Shown: positions 45,100 through 57,020 of the stretch, piece after piece
How the letters are laid out: every line of letters begins with the position of its first letter
How positions within the stretch are numbered: the stretch's first letter is position 1
Source of the DNA: CAZTTH01 sp964615975
Lineage (GTDB): Bacteria > Verrucomicrobiota > Lentisphaeria > JABSQK01 > JAJFLO01
DNA length: 64,000 nt
Assembly: GCA_964615975.1 (NCBI GenBank)
Contig: CAZTTH010000008.1
Span: 41,122-105,121, forward strand
Direction: 5' to 3'
Position numbers and translations under genes: made by a program
Notes under the pieces: model-generated
Database searches by the model: none
The model's input: the letters and a program-made list of their open reading frames with translations, nothing else
What the model was told of the DNA's origin: nothing

Positions 45100-45475
45100 A
45101 ACAAAATGAAGAAAACTTTCGAATTAACCACTGAGGTCGTGGAGAGCACGGAGATAAAAATAAAATGCCAGGCCAGCGGGTTAGCAAAGCTGAGCAGCCA
45201 CGAGACTATGATTTCCTCTGCAAAACTGGCTTTATATTATCCGTGCTCATCCGCGTTATCCGTGGTTAAAAATCTAATCCACATACTCTGTGTCTCCGTG
45301 GTATCTTTCTTCACATTGCGCCTTGGCAACTTAGCGCGAGCCTTAATCTTTGCGTGCTTTTCGTGGTTTATGAATTCTTTGCGCTTTTTGTGTCCTTTTG
45401 CGGCTAATCTCCTTTGTCGTTCCGCCTGCGGATTGTCCATTCAGTCCGCCGGCGAAACCACAAAGCAAAACCCGT
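45100..45475. repeat. dispersed-repeat DNA with imperfect inverted repeat between TpsB and TpsA genes
   Basis: Degenerate words such as ATCCGCGTTATCCGTGGTT (45249-45267), CTCCGTGGTATCTTTCTTC and CGTGCTTTTCGTGGTTTATG recur with slight changes through the segment. The stretch at 45126-45156 (AACCAC ... GAGCACGGAGATA) is an imperfect inverted copy of 45238-45267, arms about 30 bases, about 80 bases apart. I recognise this wording from intergenic DNA of many unrelated bacteria; its function is not known to me. Open frames across it show no protein features. Confidence 0.6.
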
Positions 45476-45519
45476 CATTTACGGGTATGTGGTTCAATAA
45501 CATAGACTTAGTATGTATT

Positions 45520-45553
45520 AATTCTGAATTCTTAGTTCTGAATTCTAAATTCA
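45520..45553. repeat. GAATTCT-type short degenerate tandem repeat
   Basis: The words AATTCTGAATTCTTAG, then TTCTGAATTCTAAATTC, repeat with small changes, directly upstream of the giant exoprotein gene and ending about 25 bp before its start codon. Confidence 0.55.
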
Positions 45554-45578
45554 AATAATTATAAAAAGGGAGTTCCTT

Positions 45579-48324
45579 ATGTCAACATTATTCTTAAAGC
45601 TGTATAATCAGCTCTATTCTGTGCGTGGTTCGCGTTACCGCTCTAATCCGCGGATTACTCCGATATCCAAGATGATCAGCGGCCTGCTTTGCGGGATCCT
45701 GATTGTCATGCCGGTCTATGAGATCGGTTATGCCCAGGGAGGGGGTGAGCTGCCGACCGGCCCGAATGTCATATCGGGATCGGTGACTCATCAGCTCGAT
45801 GGCGATGCCTTGCGCATCAAACAAGCCACCGACAAAGCCATCGTCGAATATAACTCCTTCGGAATTGGTGCCCAAAACGGGGTGTACATCGACCAGCCAA
45901 GCTCAAATTCGGCGTTATTGGCACGTGTCTCCGGTATCGATCCTTCGGTGATTCTCGGGATTCTCCATGCCAACGGGATATTCTACCTGTCGAACCCGAA
46001 CGGTGTCATCTTCGGCCAAAATGCCAAGATCGATGTCGGCGCCCTGCTTGCGACCACCTTGAACATCAAAGACAAGGACTTCCTTGATGGTGTCCTCAAG
46101 TTTGCTGGCGAGTCGATGGCGAAGATCGAAAACCGCGGTGCCACGATCACGGCCGAACAGTTTGTGGTGATCATCGCCCGTGCCATCGAGAACATGGGCC
46201 GTATCGATGCCAATCAGATTGCATTGGCAGCGGGTTCACAGGTTCAGATCGACAGCGCTTATGGCGGTCAGATAAAAGTTGATGTCAAGGGCATGATGGG
46301 CGATGTCGCCAACTCAGGTTATCTTGATGCCTCGGCTGTAGTTGCGAATGCCGCTGGCGGCGCGATCATTGTCAAAGGTAACAACGTTACCCATTCTGGT
46401 GAAGCTCTGGCCAATGCCGCGGGCGGCGCCGATGCCGGCCTCAACGGCGGCTACATTCAATTTGAAGGGGTGAGCAATGTCACGGTCGAAGAAGAAGCCC
46501 TGGTGCAAGCCACTGGCGGCGGTAAAATTGCCATCACCTCCGGCAAAGCCACCTCGATGTGGGAGGCATATCAATCCGAAATCACTAATCAGGAATCAGG
46601 AATCCCTCCTGTTCCTTCCACCACCCTCGTTTACGGTACCCTCGATGCTTCCGGTTCCGCCCCGGGCCAAAAAGGAGGATCGGTTAAAGTCCTCGGCGAT
46701 CATGTCGGCCTGATGAGTAATGCCGTGGTCAACGCTTCCGGCGATACCGGCGGCGGCGCGGTTAATATTGGCGGCGGCTTTCAGGGCAAGGACGAAACAA
46801 TCCCGAATGCTCAACGCACCTATATAGCGCCAAATGCGACGATCAATGCCGATGCGGGTACAATAGGCGACGGCGGCGAAGTTATCGTCTGGTCGGATAA
46901 AGGCACCCAATACTATGGCGCTATTTCAGCCAGGGGCGGTTCCATTTCTGGCGATGGTGGTTTTGCCGAGGTTTCAGCCCCTACTCTTAATTTTGTAGGT
47001 ACGGTAGATCTTGGTAGTAAAAATGGTAAAAATGGTAATCTGCTCTTAGATCCTACCAATTTAAGCATACAGGATATCGCTCTTGATAACAATGTAAGTA
47101 CTGTATTAACACCATTTCAACCCCTGGGAACAGGTGCCATACTTACTTGGACTTCAATACTAACTGCATTGGCTTCGGCTAATGTTGAAGTCAGCACGGC
47201 AGTTGGGTTTGAAGCAAACCAATCGGGAAATATTAGCATCGATGCTAGCCCCGGCATAATTTCTGCTGCATATAATCATGCTAATACTCTTACCTTGACA
47301 ACTGCTGCAGATGGGTTAATAGACATTAATGCAACTGTAACAAACGCAGGAACCGGCGGTTTTGTATTGAATGCTGGAAAAGGTGGGATATCAATTGATT
47401 TTGCTTTATCATTTGCCACTGGCAATGTCACCATTAATTCCACTGGACCGGTAACCCAGGCGGCAATCATTACTGCCAATGGGCTGGCGCTAAAAGGTTC
47501 AGGAACGGTTACTCTGACGCAAAACAATGTCTTGACCGATCTGGCTGCGGATACCACCGCCAATATAAGTGTCACAGATATTGATGGAATCAATTTAGGG
47601 ACAGTGGCAGGAGTGTCCGGGGTTAAAACGGCGGGTAATTTTACCTTGGTAACGACAGGTAATATAACTGATAGTGCTGCCTCATACATTGGCGGCACTA
47701 CTTCTATTACACCCGGAGCTGCAAATGATATAACACTGAATAACGATAATGATTTTGTCGGTGCTGTTACCATCGTTAATGGTACAAATGTCGATCTTAC
47801 GGATATCAATAACATTATCCTGGCGGCCAATACCGCGCAGATTGCCACTCTTGATGTCATTGCAGGTGGGGCGATAACTCAGACAGGTTTGTTAGATACT
47901 TCGGGAGCCGCTACCTTCACATCGACAGGTGGTCCCGTTATCCTCACTCAGGCCAATACATTTGGCACCACTGTTGCCTTTACAACTGCTCTTGGTGAAG
48001 CCGTCAAATTAACCGAAAATGGGGCGATATCGATAGCGGCTTCAAATATTGGCGGTGATTTTACCCTTAATAATGCCGACACCATCGCCTTGGCTGCGAC
48101 CAGTATTGGTGGCAATCTTGATATCACTGCTGGTGGTGTCATTACACAATCTGGTGCCTTAGCTATTACCGGTGATACGACGATTTCGAATGCGGGGAAT
48201 GCGGTGACGTTGAGCAATGCGGGGAATAACTTTATTGGGGCGGTAAATGCGTCGGGGACGAACATTACGTTGGTGGACGCGGGAGCGATTGATTTAGGTA
48301 ATGTGACGGCGACGGGTTCGTTAA
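45579..48324 (+). CDS. giant TpsA exoprotein (filamentous-haemagglutinin type), N-terminal segment with TPS domain
   Basis: The first 915 codons of a gene that runs through four gaps and off the window (at least 18.4 kb, about 6000 readable residues). AGGGAG precedes the ATG. An extended signal peptide spans residues 1-53, with a long basic N-region and a hydrophobic core ISGLLCGILIVMPVYEIGYAQ region. The TPS (haemagglutination activity) domain follows, with NVISGSVTH, QPSSNSALLARV and the signature NPNGVIFG (139-146), which is the part recognised by TpsB. Next are the usual GGSVKVLGDHVGL, NAQRTYIAPNATINADAG, GDGGEVIVWSD and LLLDPTNLSIQD blocks, then beta-strand repeats rich in Gly, Thr, Asn and Ala. 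The only cysteine seen is in the signal peptide. Probable role: cell-surface or released adhesin-like fibre; the binding target is unknown. Confidence 0.9.
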
Positions 48325-48424
48325 NNNNNNNNNNNNNNNNNNNNNNNNNNNNNNNNNNNNNNNNNNNNNNNNNNNNNNNNNNNNNNNNNNNNNNNNNNNN
48401 NNNNNNNNNNNNNNNNNNNNNNNN
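48325..48424. other. assembly gap, 100 N, inside the exoprotein gene
   Basis: The flanks do not overlap, and the reading frame changes across the N run, so the true length is unknown. Both flanks use G-ending codons far more than the rest of the gene, suggesting a block of similar repeat units collapsed or lost here. Confidence 0.9.
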
Positions 48425-51400
48425 GCGGTACGACGACACTGACAACGAGTGCGGCGGCGGGGAATGTGACGCTGGACAGTGGCGACAACATCTTCGGCGG
48501 TTCAGTAGTATTAGGAACGACAGGAACAAATGTAACATTAGTTGCTGCAAGTGGGATAGATCTTGGTACAACAACCCGTACTGGAACGTTAAATGTAACA
48601 GCGTTGGGTGCCATTACAGACAGTGGAGCATTGTCCATTGGGAGCACCTCAAATTTCACCTCGACCGCCGGGCCGATCACATTGAATACAACCACGAACG
48701 CGTTGACCGGAGCGATCACGCTTTCCAGCCCGGATAGCGTGACGATCGACAACGGCACTACTAATCTGATCCTGGCGACATCTTCAGCAGGTGGTAACCT
48801 GACGGCGATTACCGGTGGTACGATCACGCAGACCGGAGTCTTGACGGTGGGTGGTAATGCCAGCTTTACCACGGATGTGGCCGATAAAACCATTATGTTG
48901 GGAAGTGCGAATCAAATTGCCGGTTCAGTGAGTTTTAACACCTTGGGTACTGGTGGGGCTGAGGCTGGTGATGTCAGTTTTACCAATGCCACTGCCATTG
49001 ATCTGGGAACATCCTCGGTTGCTGGTGCATTATCGGTAACTGCGAGTACTGGAAATATTACCGATAGCGGGGTAGTAACGGTTAACGGCACGGGTAAAAC
49101 CGCGACATTTACGACCAGTGCTGCCAATGCCGATATTATTTTGGATAGTCTTCATGTTGGCACTACAATTGCCACCAAGATAGATGTGAATACTAACGTC
49201 GCGGGTGGTGACGTCACCCTCGTAAATTCCAATGATGTTCTTCTATCCGGTTTGGCGGTTGGAGGGAATTTGACAGTAACTTCGGAATTGGGGAATATCA
49301 ACGATCCTACTGCCGGTACAGTCAGCGGTAATGCGGTATTCACTACCCGAACCGTGGATAATGATGTTGACTTGGATGCTTTGGTCGTATCGGGTTCCAT
49401 CGGATTAAACACCAAGGGTACAACTGGCAATGCTACCTATGATGCCGGCGCCAATGCCATCAAATTGGGCGCGGTCGATGTCGGAGGTGATTTAACCATT
49501 ACTTCGACAACCGGCGGCATTACCCAGACAGCGGATGGTGTGGTGGCGGCCGGCAATACTATCATTACCGCTGGTGCGGCGAATGATATCATCCTTAACA
49601 CCACCACTAATGATTTTTCCACCATACAAATTGTATCGGCGAATAACGTTGAACTGTCTGATACCGACGCCATTGTTTTTGGTATTGGCATCACTGATGT
49701 CGATGGAGATTTTCGCCTGACCACCAACGGCAATATCACACAAGCCAGTAATGCGGCTGGTTTTCAAATGAAGATTGGCGATGCGACAACAGATAAATTC
49801 ACTGTCAATGCCAATGGCGGCGATCTGCTCCTGACAAATACCAATAACATTATCACCAGCCAGCTCATTGTGGTCAGCGCCGGAACGACGAGTATTGCGG
49901 GTTCTGGCACATCTACTGTCGGTGACACCATTATTGCCGGCACCTATACCAATACCAGTCCGACAATCAACATCATTGGTAATATTATTGCCAATAACAT
50001 TACCATCACCGGCGGCGGCACCGATTTCGATTTGAACGGCTCGTTAACAGCCTTGACGGGCAACATTTCGTTAACCAATGATTTGGATGTTACCGGCAAT
50101 TCGGTCATAGTCAGCAATGCCGGGAATATCACATTTTTTGGTACCTTGGACAGTAATGCCGCCAATACTAATAATATCACCATCAGCGCGCCGATCGGAA
50201 CCATTACCTTTGCCAATGTGGGAACGACTTTCGATTTCAATACCATGATTATCAACGCCTCCGAAACCATCATGGGATCAATTTTCACGATCGGCAGTGG
50301 CGGTCTGCAATTATCCGGTGATGGCAGTACTGTGACCCTGGGGACATTAATCCAAGTCGGGGGTGATACAATTATCAATGACAATGCGATTCTCCCAGCA
50401 GGGGGAACGACGATATCCTTGGAAGGCTTCGATTATACTCTGGTCGGAACACTCAATGGGGCAGAAACATTAACGGTCACCAATGCTGCTGGCGCCGCAG
50501 GTGATACGGTGACATTCTTAAGCGCTATCGGTAACAGTACACCAATCAGTACCTTTGACATAAATGACGCGCAAGGGAGTCTCATTGTCCAACTTGGCGG
50601 TAATATAACTTCAACTAGTACCGTCACTTTCGATACCGGCACCACGACAACGACATTGGTAGGAGATTCATTTATTACCGCGGTCGGTGCGGTTTCTCTG
50701 GATACCGTCAATGGCGCGCACGATCTGGGCATCAGTACGACCGGGGTGGTAACCTTTAATGGCGCGGTAAGTCAATTAACCGGGTTGAGTGTTGCTACCA
50801 CATCCACCGGTACGCCGGCAATTGATTTCAATTCCACCGTGGCAACCGCGGCGGGTGGAAATATTGTACTGCGATCCGGTACCGATGGCACTATTGAACT
50901 GAATGCGGCAGTTACTTCAGCGGGTGCTTTCCGCATTCTTAACGGTGATCTTGATGTCACTGCCGGTTCTTTGACCGCGGAAGGCGATATCTTCCTGGCC
51001 GATGATGTCATTACCGATGTCGCGTTGACCATCACCAGCAATTCCGGCTCGATCCAGATCATTGACGATATCCAAACGACTACCGATAATGTCACATTGA
51101 ATGCCAACAATGGGACGATTACCCTGGGAACCATTACGGGAAATGCCGGCGCCAATCTGATTAATATCTTCGATCTCAATGCCGATCAGGCGGTACTCAC
51201 CGGCAGCATCGCCACTAATAGTAATTTCGATGCGTCGGGAGTCGGATTGACTACCTTGGTCAATGCTGCCGGCATTACCATCAACACCTCCGCCGGCAAT
51301 GGCAACATGACCTTCGGCACTCTCGCTGGCACCACCGATCTGACCCTGACCGGCAGCGCCGCCTCCAGTATTACCTTGCGCAATGCTACTATTGGTTCGC

Positions 51401-52215
51401 TGGCGATAACCAACGCCGATACCATTACTTTTACCGACGCGACGACTTTCCAAACTACCGGCAACGTCACGGTGACCACGAGCGATAATCTCATCGATAT
51501 CCAGGGCAGTATCATTGCCGGGGGGGCTGTGTCCCTGACCAATACCGACAATGATATCGAGCTGGACAGCGGTTCAATTATCGCCAACAACACCATCACC
51601 TTTACCGGCGGTGTCGATTTGACCACGGCGGCTTCAACGGTGACCAGTACTACCGGCGGGGTAATTTTTACCAGCACTATTGATGGCGATTTTGACTTGA
51701 CCGTTAATGCTTTGCTTGGCACGGTTAATTTTCAAGGTAAAGTTGGTAACACGGTATCACTTGACAGTTTGACGGTGGCAGCCGATACGGTTAACATAAC
51801 CAATAATATTACCACCAACGGTACCAATGCCGGCGGCGCCAACAGCATCGATTTCGGTAATGTCAATTTCGTCACCCTGTCTGGATCTCCGGATTTGGTG
51901 ACTGGCGGCGGCGGCGATATCAACTTCGGTCCCAATTCAACCATCAACGGCGCTACTGATTTGACTTTGAATGCTGGGGATGAAACCATCAACTTAAGTA
52001 CAGTCGGCAATACCACGCCTCTAACCGGATTAAGCATTACGACTTCCGGTCCTTTGAACCTTTTTGGCAATATTACCACGAGCGCGGCATTGACCTTTGC
52101 CAATGCCACCGGGGGAACGAATCTCGCCGATGATGTCACCATTGTTACCGGCGGCAATGATCTCACACTCGGCGCCAACACTGATGGCGCCTTCAATCTG
52201 ACCTTGAATCCCGGC
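48425..52215 (+). CDS. giant TpsA exoprotein, second segment (beta-strand repeats)
   Basis: About 1263 residues, read from the partial codon at 48425 (frame of 48427) with no stop to the next gap. Repeats of 45-80 residues follow patterns such as GTTGTNVTLVAASGIDLGT, GALSVTASTGNITDSGV and NTTPLTGLSITTSGPLNLFG; each would supply several strands of a right-handed beta-helix, the fold known for TpsA proteins. It has no cysteines. Codon use changes from G-ending to C- and T-ending codons within the first 60 bases. It must be one gene with the flanking segments, since all share the same composition and repeat type and no start signal is seen. Confidence 0.85.
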
Positions 52216-52315
52216 NNNNNNNNNNNNNNNNNNNNNNNNNNNNNNNNNNNNNNNNNNNNNNNNNNNNNNNNNNNNNNNNNNNNNNNNNNNNNNNNNNNNN
52301 NNNNNNNNNNNNNNN
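52216..52315. other. assembly gap, 100 N, inside the exoprotein gene
   Basis: Flanks (ending in LTLNPG, resuming GNTTITG) read as repeat sequence in different frames relative to the N run. There is no overlap between the edges, so the missing length is unknown. Confidence 0.9.
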
Positions 52316-55300
52316 CGGCAATACTACGATTACCGGCACCACTGGCACGATTACCATGGCAGGGGACATTGATGCCACCGCCGGAGCTTTGACCTTCAGC
52401 GGTAATGCCTTGAATTTGTCTGATGATACCGCTGGCCAGTTGATAGATGTCAGCACATTCAATTCCACGGCGATCAATAACACAACCCTGGGATCGGCGG
52501 TTACGATTCGTGCCAATGCCGCTGCTAATACCGGGAATGTAATCAACCTGGGCTCGATGGATGGCAACAATGATCTGACTCTGGTCGTTGTCAATGAAAC
52601 CGGTAACAACATTATTCTCCGCAATGCCAGCATTGCCAGCCTGACTGCCGGCAGCGGGAATAACGTCACCATTCAGGGGAATTTTCAGACTACCGGCGAT
52701 ATTTCGATTACCGGTATAGAAGGCGATATCACCATCACTGCCGCAGGGCAATTGGTGGTGGGAGATGATTTGACCTTGAGCAACGCCGGCGCGATTACCA
52801 TACTCGGTGACGCACTGACGACTTCGATTTCAAGCATTACCTTCGATACCGACAATACGGGTCAGGATTTAGTCATTACCAGCGCCACGGTCAGCGGCAC
52901 CAGTGTGACACTGACTGGCTCTGCCTCGAACAACTCGGAAATTATTCTCGATAATGCCACGGTATCTTCCACGACTGGCAATATTCTGTTTTTGGATGAA
53001 ACACTGGTCAATAACAATCCTTCGACCATAAGGAGTGTCACCGGAGATATTCGCTTCAATCAGGATGTTTCAGCGATAACTGCCACATCCTTGACGGTGC
53101 AGGCGGCAGCCGGTGATGTGAATTTCCAATCAACCATTGGTGCTGGCACCCATCCATCGGCTTTAACCGTTAATTCGGCTACAGCACAATTAGGCGGGAA
53201 CGTTTCCGTTGATGGTGCGGTTACCTTTGATGGTAATGTGACTCTTAATGCCAATGTGCTGGTCGATACCACCGCGGCGACCGCGGATGTCACTTTCGGC
53301 GGCAACATTAATGCCGATCTCGCCGCCAATAATCGCACCCTGTCAATTGACACGAAGAGCGCCGCGGCAACCACGGTCACCTTTGGCGGCGCCATCGGTA
53401 CCGCGGCACGATTGCAGTCTTTGACTGTTGACGCCTTAAATGTCAATCTTGGCGGCGATATCGTGGTCAATACCGGCGGGGTTAATCTGGATGCCGACAA
53501 TGGCAATCGCAATACGGCCATAGCGTTGACCAACGATGTTACGATCACAGCGGCGGATGGTGATATCGATTTTGCCAATAACAGCAATGACACATTGAAT
53601 GGCGGTTTCGCTCTGGCGATCAATCCCGCCACCACCAGTAATGTGTTCTTCGGCAAGGTGGGGCAAACCACCAATCTAACCGCACTCAATGTCATTCGCA
53701 GTGATGTCACTACCTTTTTCGGCGCCGCCACTACCACGGGAAATTTAACCGTTCTGGCAACCCATACGACAGCGCCATCGATTGATGTCGACAGCACATT
53801 GACCTCAACCGCCGGCAGTATCTCGCTTACCGCATTGGGCGCCAATGCCTCGACCATCGATTTGAATGCCGATGTTACTGCCGCCTTGAATGTATCGTTG
53901 TTGGGTGATGTGGTATTATCGACGACCGCTGATAATATCACCGCGACCTCTGGCACGATAACCATCACGGGAGATGTTACCGGCGCAACGACTGATTTGG
54001 TCTTAACCGCCAATTCCGCCGTGTTATCTGGTAACACGTTTGATACAACACCAACTTATACCCTTGAATCCTTTAGTGCGGCGGCGGTAGGTTCTTCTGA
54101 AATTGCTGCCAATCTGACCATCAATGCCGTTGGCGGCACCAATGCGGATGATGTTACCTTCAATACCCTGGCCGGAACGGGCGGTTTAATTATAAGTGTT
54201 GCCGGCTCCGGTGATGTTGTCTTCCAGGACGGCGCGGTCGGTTTCATCGATATCAATGATGCCAACGATGTAACCTTTAATCAATCGTTGTCTGTAGCCG
54301 GTGATGTTGATATTGATCCCGCCATTGATGGCAATATTCTTCTGGTTGCCGGGCAAACCCTGACGGCAGGCGGTTTAGTGCGCTTCGATAATAGTGCCGG
54401 AGCCGGGCAAATCGATGTCTTTGGCAGTATTAATGCCGGTGGCGCGGTAACCTTGAATTCACCCAATACCGTGATCGAGATTGATGCCCAGATCATCGGC
54501 GCCTCAATCACCGTATCCGATCCGGCGGAACTCGACACCGCCACCCTGAACGCGGTGGGTGACATCAGCTTTGCCAGCACGGTGGTATTGGCAGGAGCTG
54601 GCGCCACCTCCATGTCCTCAGACACCGGCAATGTCAGTATTACCGGGACGATCAATGGCACCACTGATGGCGCGGAAACTCTAACCATTACCGCGGTGAA
54701 TGGCAGCACCACCTTTGGCAGCACGGTTGGTCCGACGGCCTCGTTGGGTGATATCACCGTGAGTACCAGAACCTTGAACCTGGGCGGTAATATCACTACC
54801 GAAACCGATGGCGATATCGATCTCCGCAATGTCGTTAATATTGTTCTTAACGCCAATACAATCATTGATACCGATGAAGATAATGCCAATCAGGCTGGTG
54901 ATTTTCTTACGTCTTCGACTACTGCCATTAACAGTAAAAACGGTGCCCAGTCCTTGACGATCCGCACCGAAAGCGGTGGCACCTCAGGACTGGTTCAACT
55001 CGGAACCATTGGCTCAACCAGTCCGGTCAATGGATTGGTCGTCGATACCGCTGGCGGTGGCGCCGATGGCAGTGTCACATTGCTGGGCAATATCACCAGC
55101 AATGATTTTGTGGATCTCACCCAGGGGCAAACGATAATTCTGGGTGAAGATGTCACGATAACCACCACCAACGACGATGTTTTTCTTGCGGATGTTGCCG
55201 GTGATACTTTGAATGGCGCTTTTAATCTGGTGATCAACGCGGCGGCGGTTAATAATGGTGATGTGGCTTTTGGAACAGTGGGAAATGTGACTCCCCTAGC

Positions 55301-56920
55301 AAGCTTGAATGTAATTTCCAGCTTTACGACCGATGTCTTAGGTCCGGCCACCACGGTTGGTGATCTCAATATTCGCGCTATCCGCAATCTCGCTGCGGCA
55401 ATTGATATCGACAGCACGTTGACTTCTACTGCTGGTAATATCAAACTGACAGCGTTGGGCGGCGCTGTTGCCACGATCGACCTTAATGACGATGTCACCG
55501 CGCTTCTCGACATATCATTATTGGGAAATGTGGTTCTCTCCAGCACCGCGGATATCATTACCTCGACATCCGGGACCATTACGTTTACCGGCAGCATCAC
55601 TGGCGCGGCCACGGATTTGGTGCTATCCGCTAATGAATTAATTCTTTCAGACAATGCCAATACCGCCGGTGTTGCCACGCTTGATTCGATCAATACCACC
55701 GCGGTAACCTCGACAGTGGTATCAACTGATTACACGATTAATGCTCAGGGGACCGGCGCCGGTAGTATTGCCATCAACTTGGGGAATCTGACCGGTGACA
55801 GCACCTTGACGCTGGATGCGGATGACAATACGGATGGTGACATCACCCTGCGCCGCGGCAATATCGGCGGACTCAATATCATTGACGGTGTCGATGTGAA
55901 CTTTACGGATGACTTTGCGACTTCGGGGATTCTTTCCGTCACCGGAGTGGTCAATATCAATGTGGCCTCGGGAGCGCCGATTAACGCTGGTGGAGATCTG
56001 ACCTTTACAGCTGCAACCGCAATTGATATCAATGATAACATGATTGCCCGCAGCATGAATATTACCGGGCCGACCACCCTGTCGGGAGTTAATCTGACCG
56101 CGATTGAAAATATTATTTTTGCGGCTGCTACCAATATCACCTTGGATACCGGCGCCTCGACGGTCTTGAGTTTAACCGATGACATTACTTTCAATGGCAC
56201 GGTCAATGGCGCCCGGGATTTCACTGTGATCGCTGCCAATGGCACCGTCACCATCGCCAATGATATCGGTTTGGTAACCCCATTATTGTCGTTGACTGTC
56301 AGCGCCGCGGATATGGTATTGAACGATGGTGGTACGCTGAATATTCTTACCGACAGCGGCGCCGGGGGCAATATCGATTTCAGCGGAGTGGAAAGTGTGA
56401 CTCTGGGGAGCGCGGTGGTGCTCGATTCTGAATCTGCGGCCGGGGTTTCAGGTAATATTCTGTTTGGCCGGAATTCGCAAATAACGGGAGACTTCAATCT
56501 GACCATAGACAATTCCGGTGGTACCGGAGTTGCGGATGTCCAACTCGGTTTTGTGGATATCAATCAACTGATTCTGACCAGTGAGGACGATCTCTTCGTG
56601 TACGGCAGCATCTTTACCGATGATACGCTTAACTTGCAGAATGTGTTTGACGATATTACCCTGTTTAATGACGTCACCTTCGATACCACCGGCAATAATG
56701 GCAATGTGGATCTATTTAACTTCGACAATGGCGCCATTGGTACAGGCAGACCCACGCTGAACGGCATTCATTCCTTGACCGTTAATGCCGGTACCGGTGA
56801 CGTTGACTTTGGTGATACCATTGAATTGACTGGTTTGACGGTGACATCGGCGGATGTGGTGACATTCAGGGATGCCATCGATATCCCCGGACCGGTGAAT
56901 ATCACCGCTACCAATGGGAC
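52316..56920 (+). CDS. giant TpsA exoprotein, third segment (beta-strand repeats with a 540-residue higher-order period)
   Basis: About 1534 residues open from gap to gap (frame of 52317). Besides the short repeats, a block of roughly 175 residues occurs twice: it starts near 53590 (TLNGGFALAINP, then VGQTTNLTALNV, STLTSTAGSISLTALGA) and again near 55210 (TLNGAFNLVINA, then VGNVTPLASLNV, STLTSTAGNIKLTALGG). The matching VG codons are 1620 bp apart, that is 540 codons. This points to growth by duplication of large units as well as small ones. No cysteine or catalytic motif is visible. Confidence 0.85.
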
Positions 56921-57020
56921 NNNNNNNNNNNNNNNNNNNNNNNNNNNNNNNNNNNNNNNNNNNNNNNNNNNNNNNNNNNNNNNNNNNNNNNNNNNNNNNN
57001 NNNNNNNNNNNNNNNNNNNN
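56921..57020. other. assembly gap, 100 N, inside the exoprotein gene
   Basis: The left flank ends NITATNG and the right flank resumes LTIIADTTAGDVLL, both exoprotein repeat text. The edges share no overlap, so the missing length is unknown. Confidence 0.9.

Noticed and set aside
45061..45558. 165-codon plus-strand frame between the TpsB and TpsA genes
   Set aside because: It reads through dispersed-repeat DNA; both strands give repeat-like translations without domain features.
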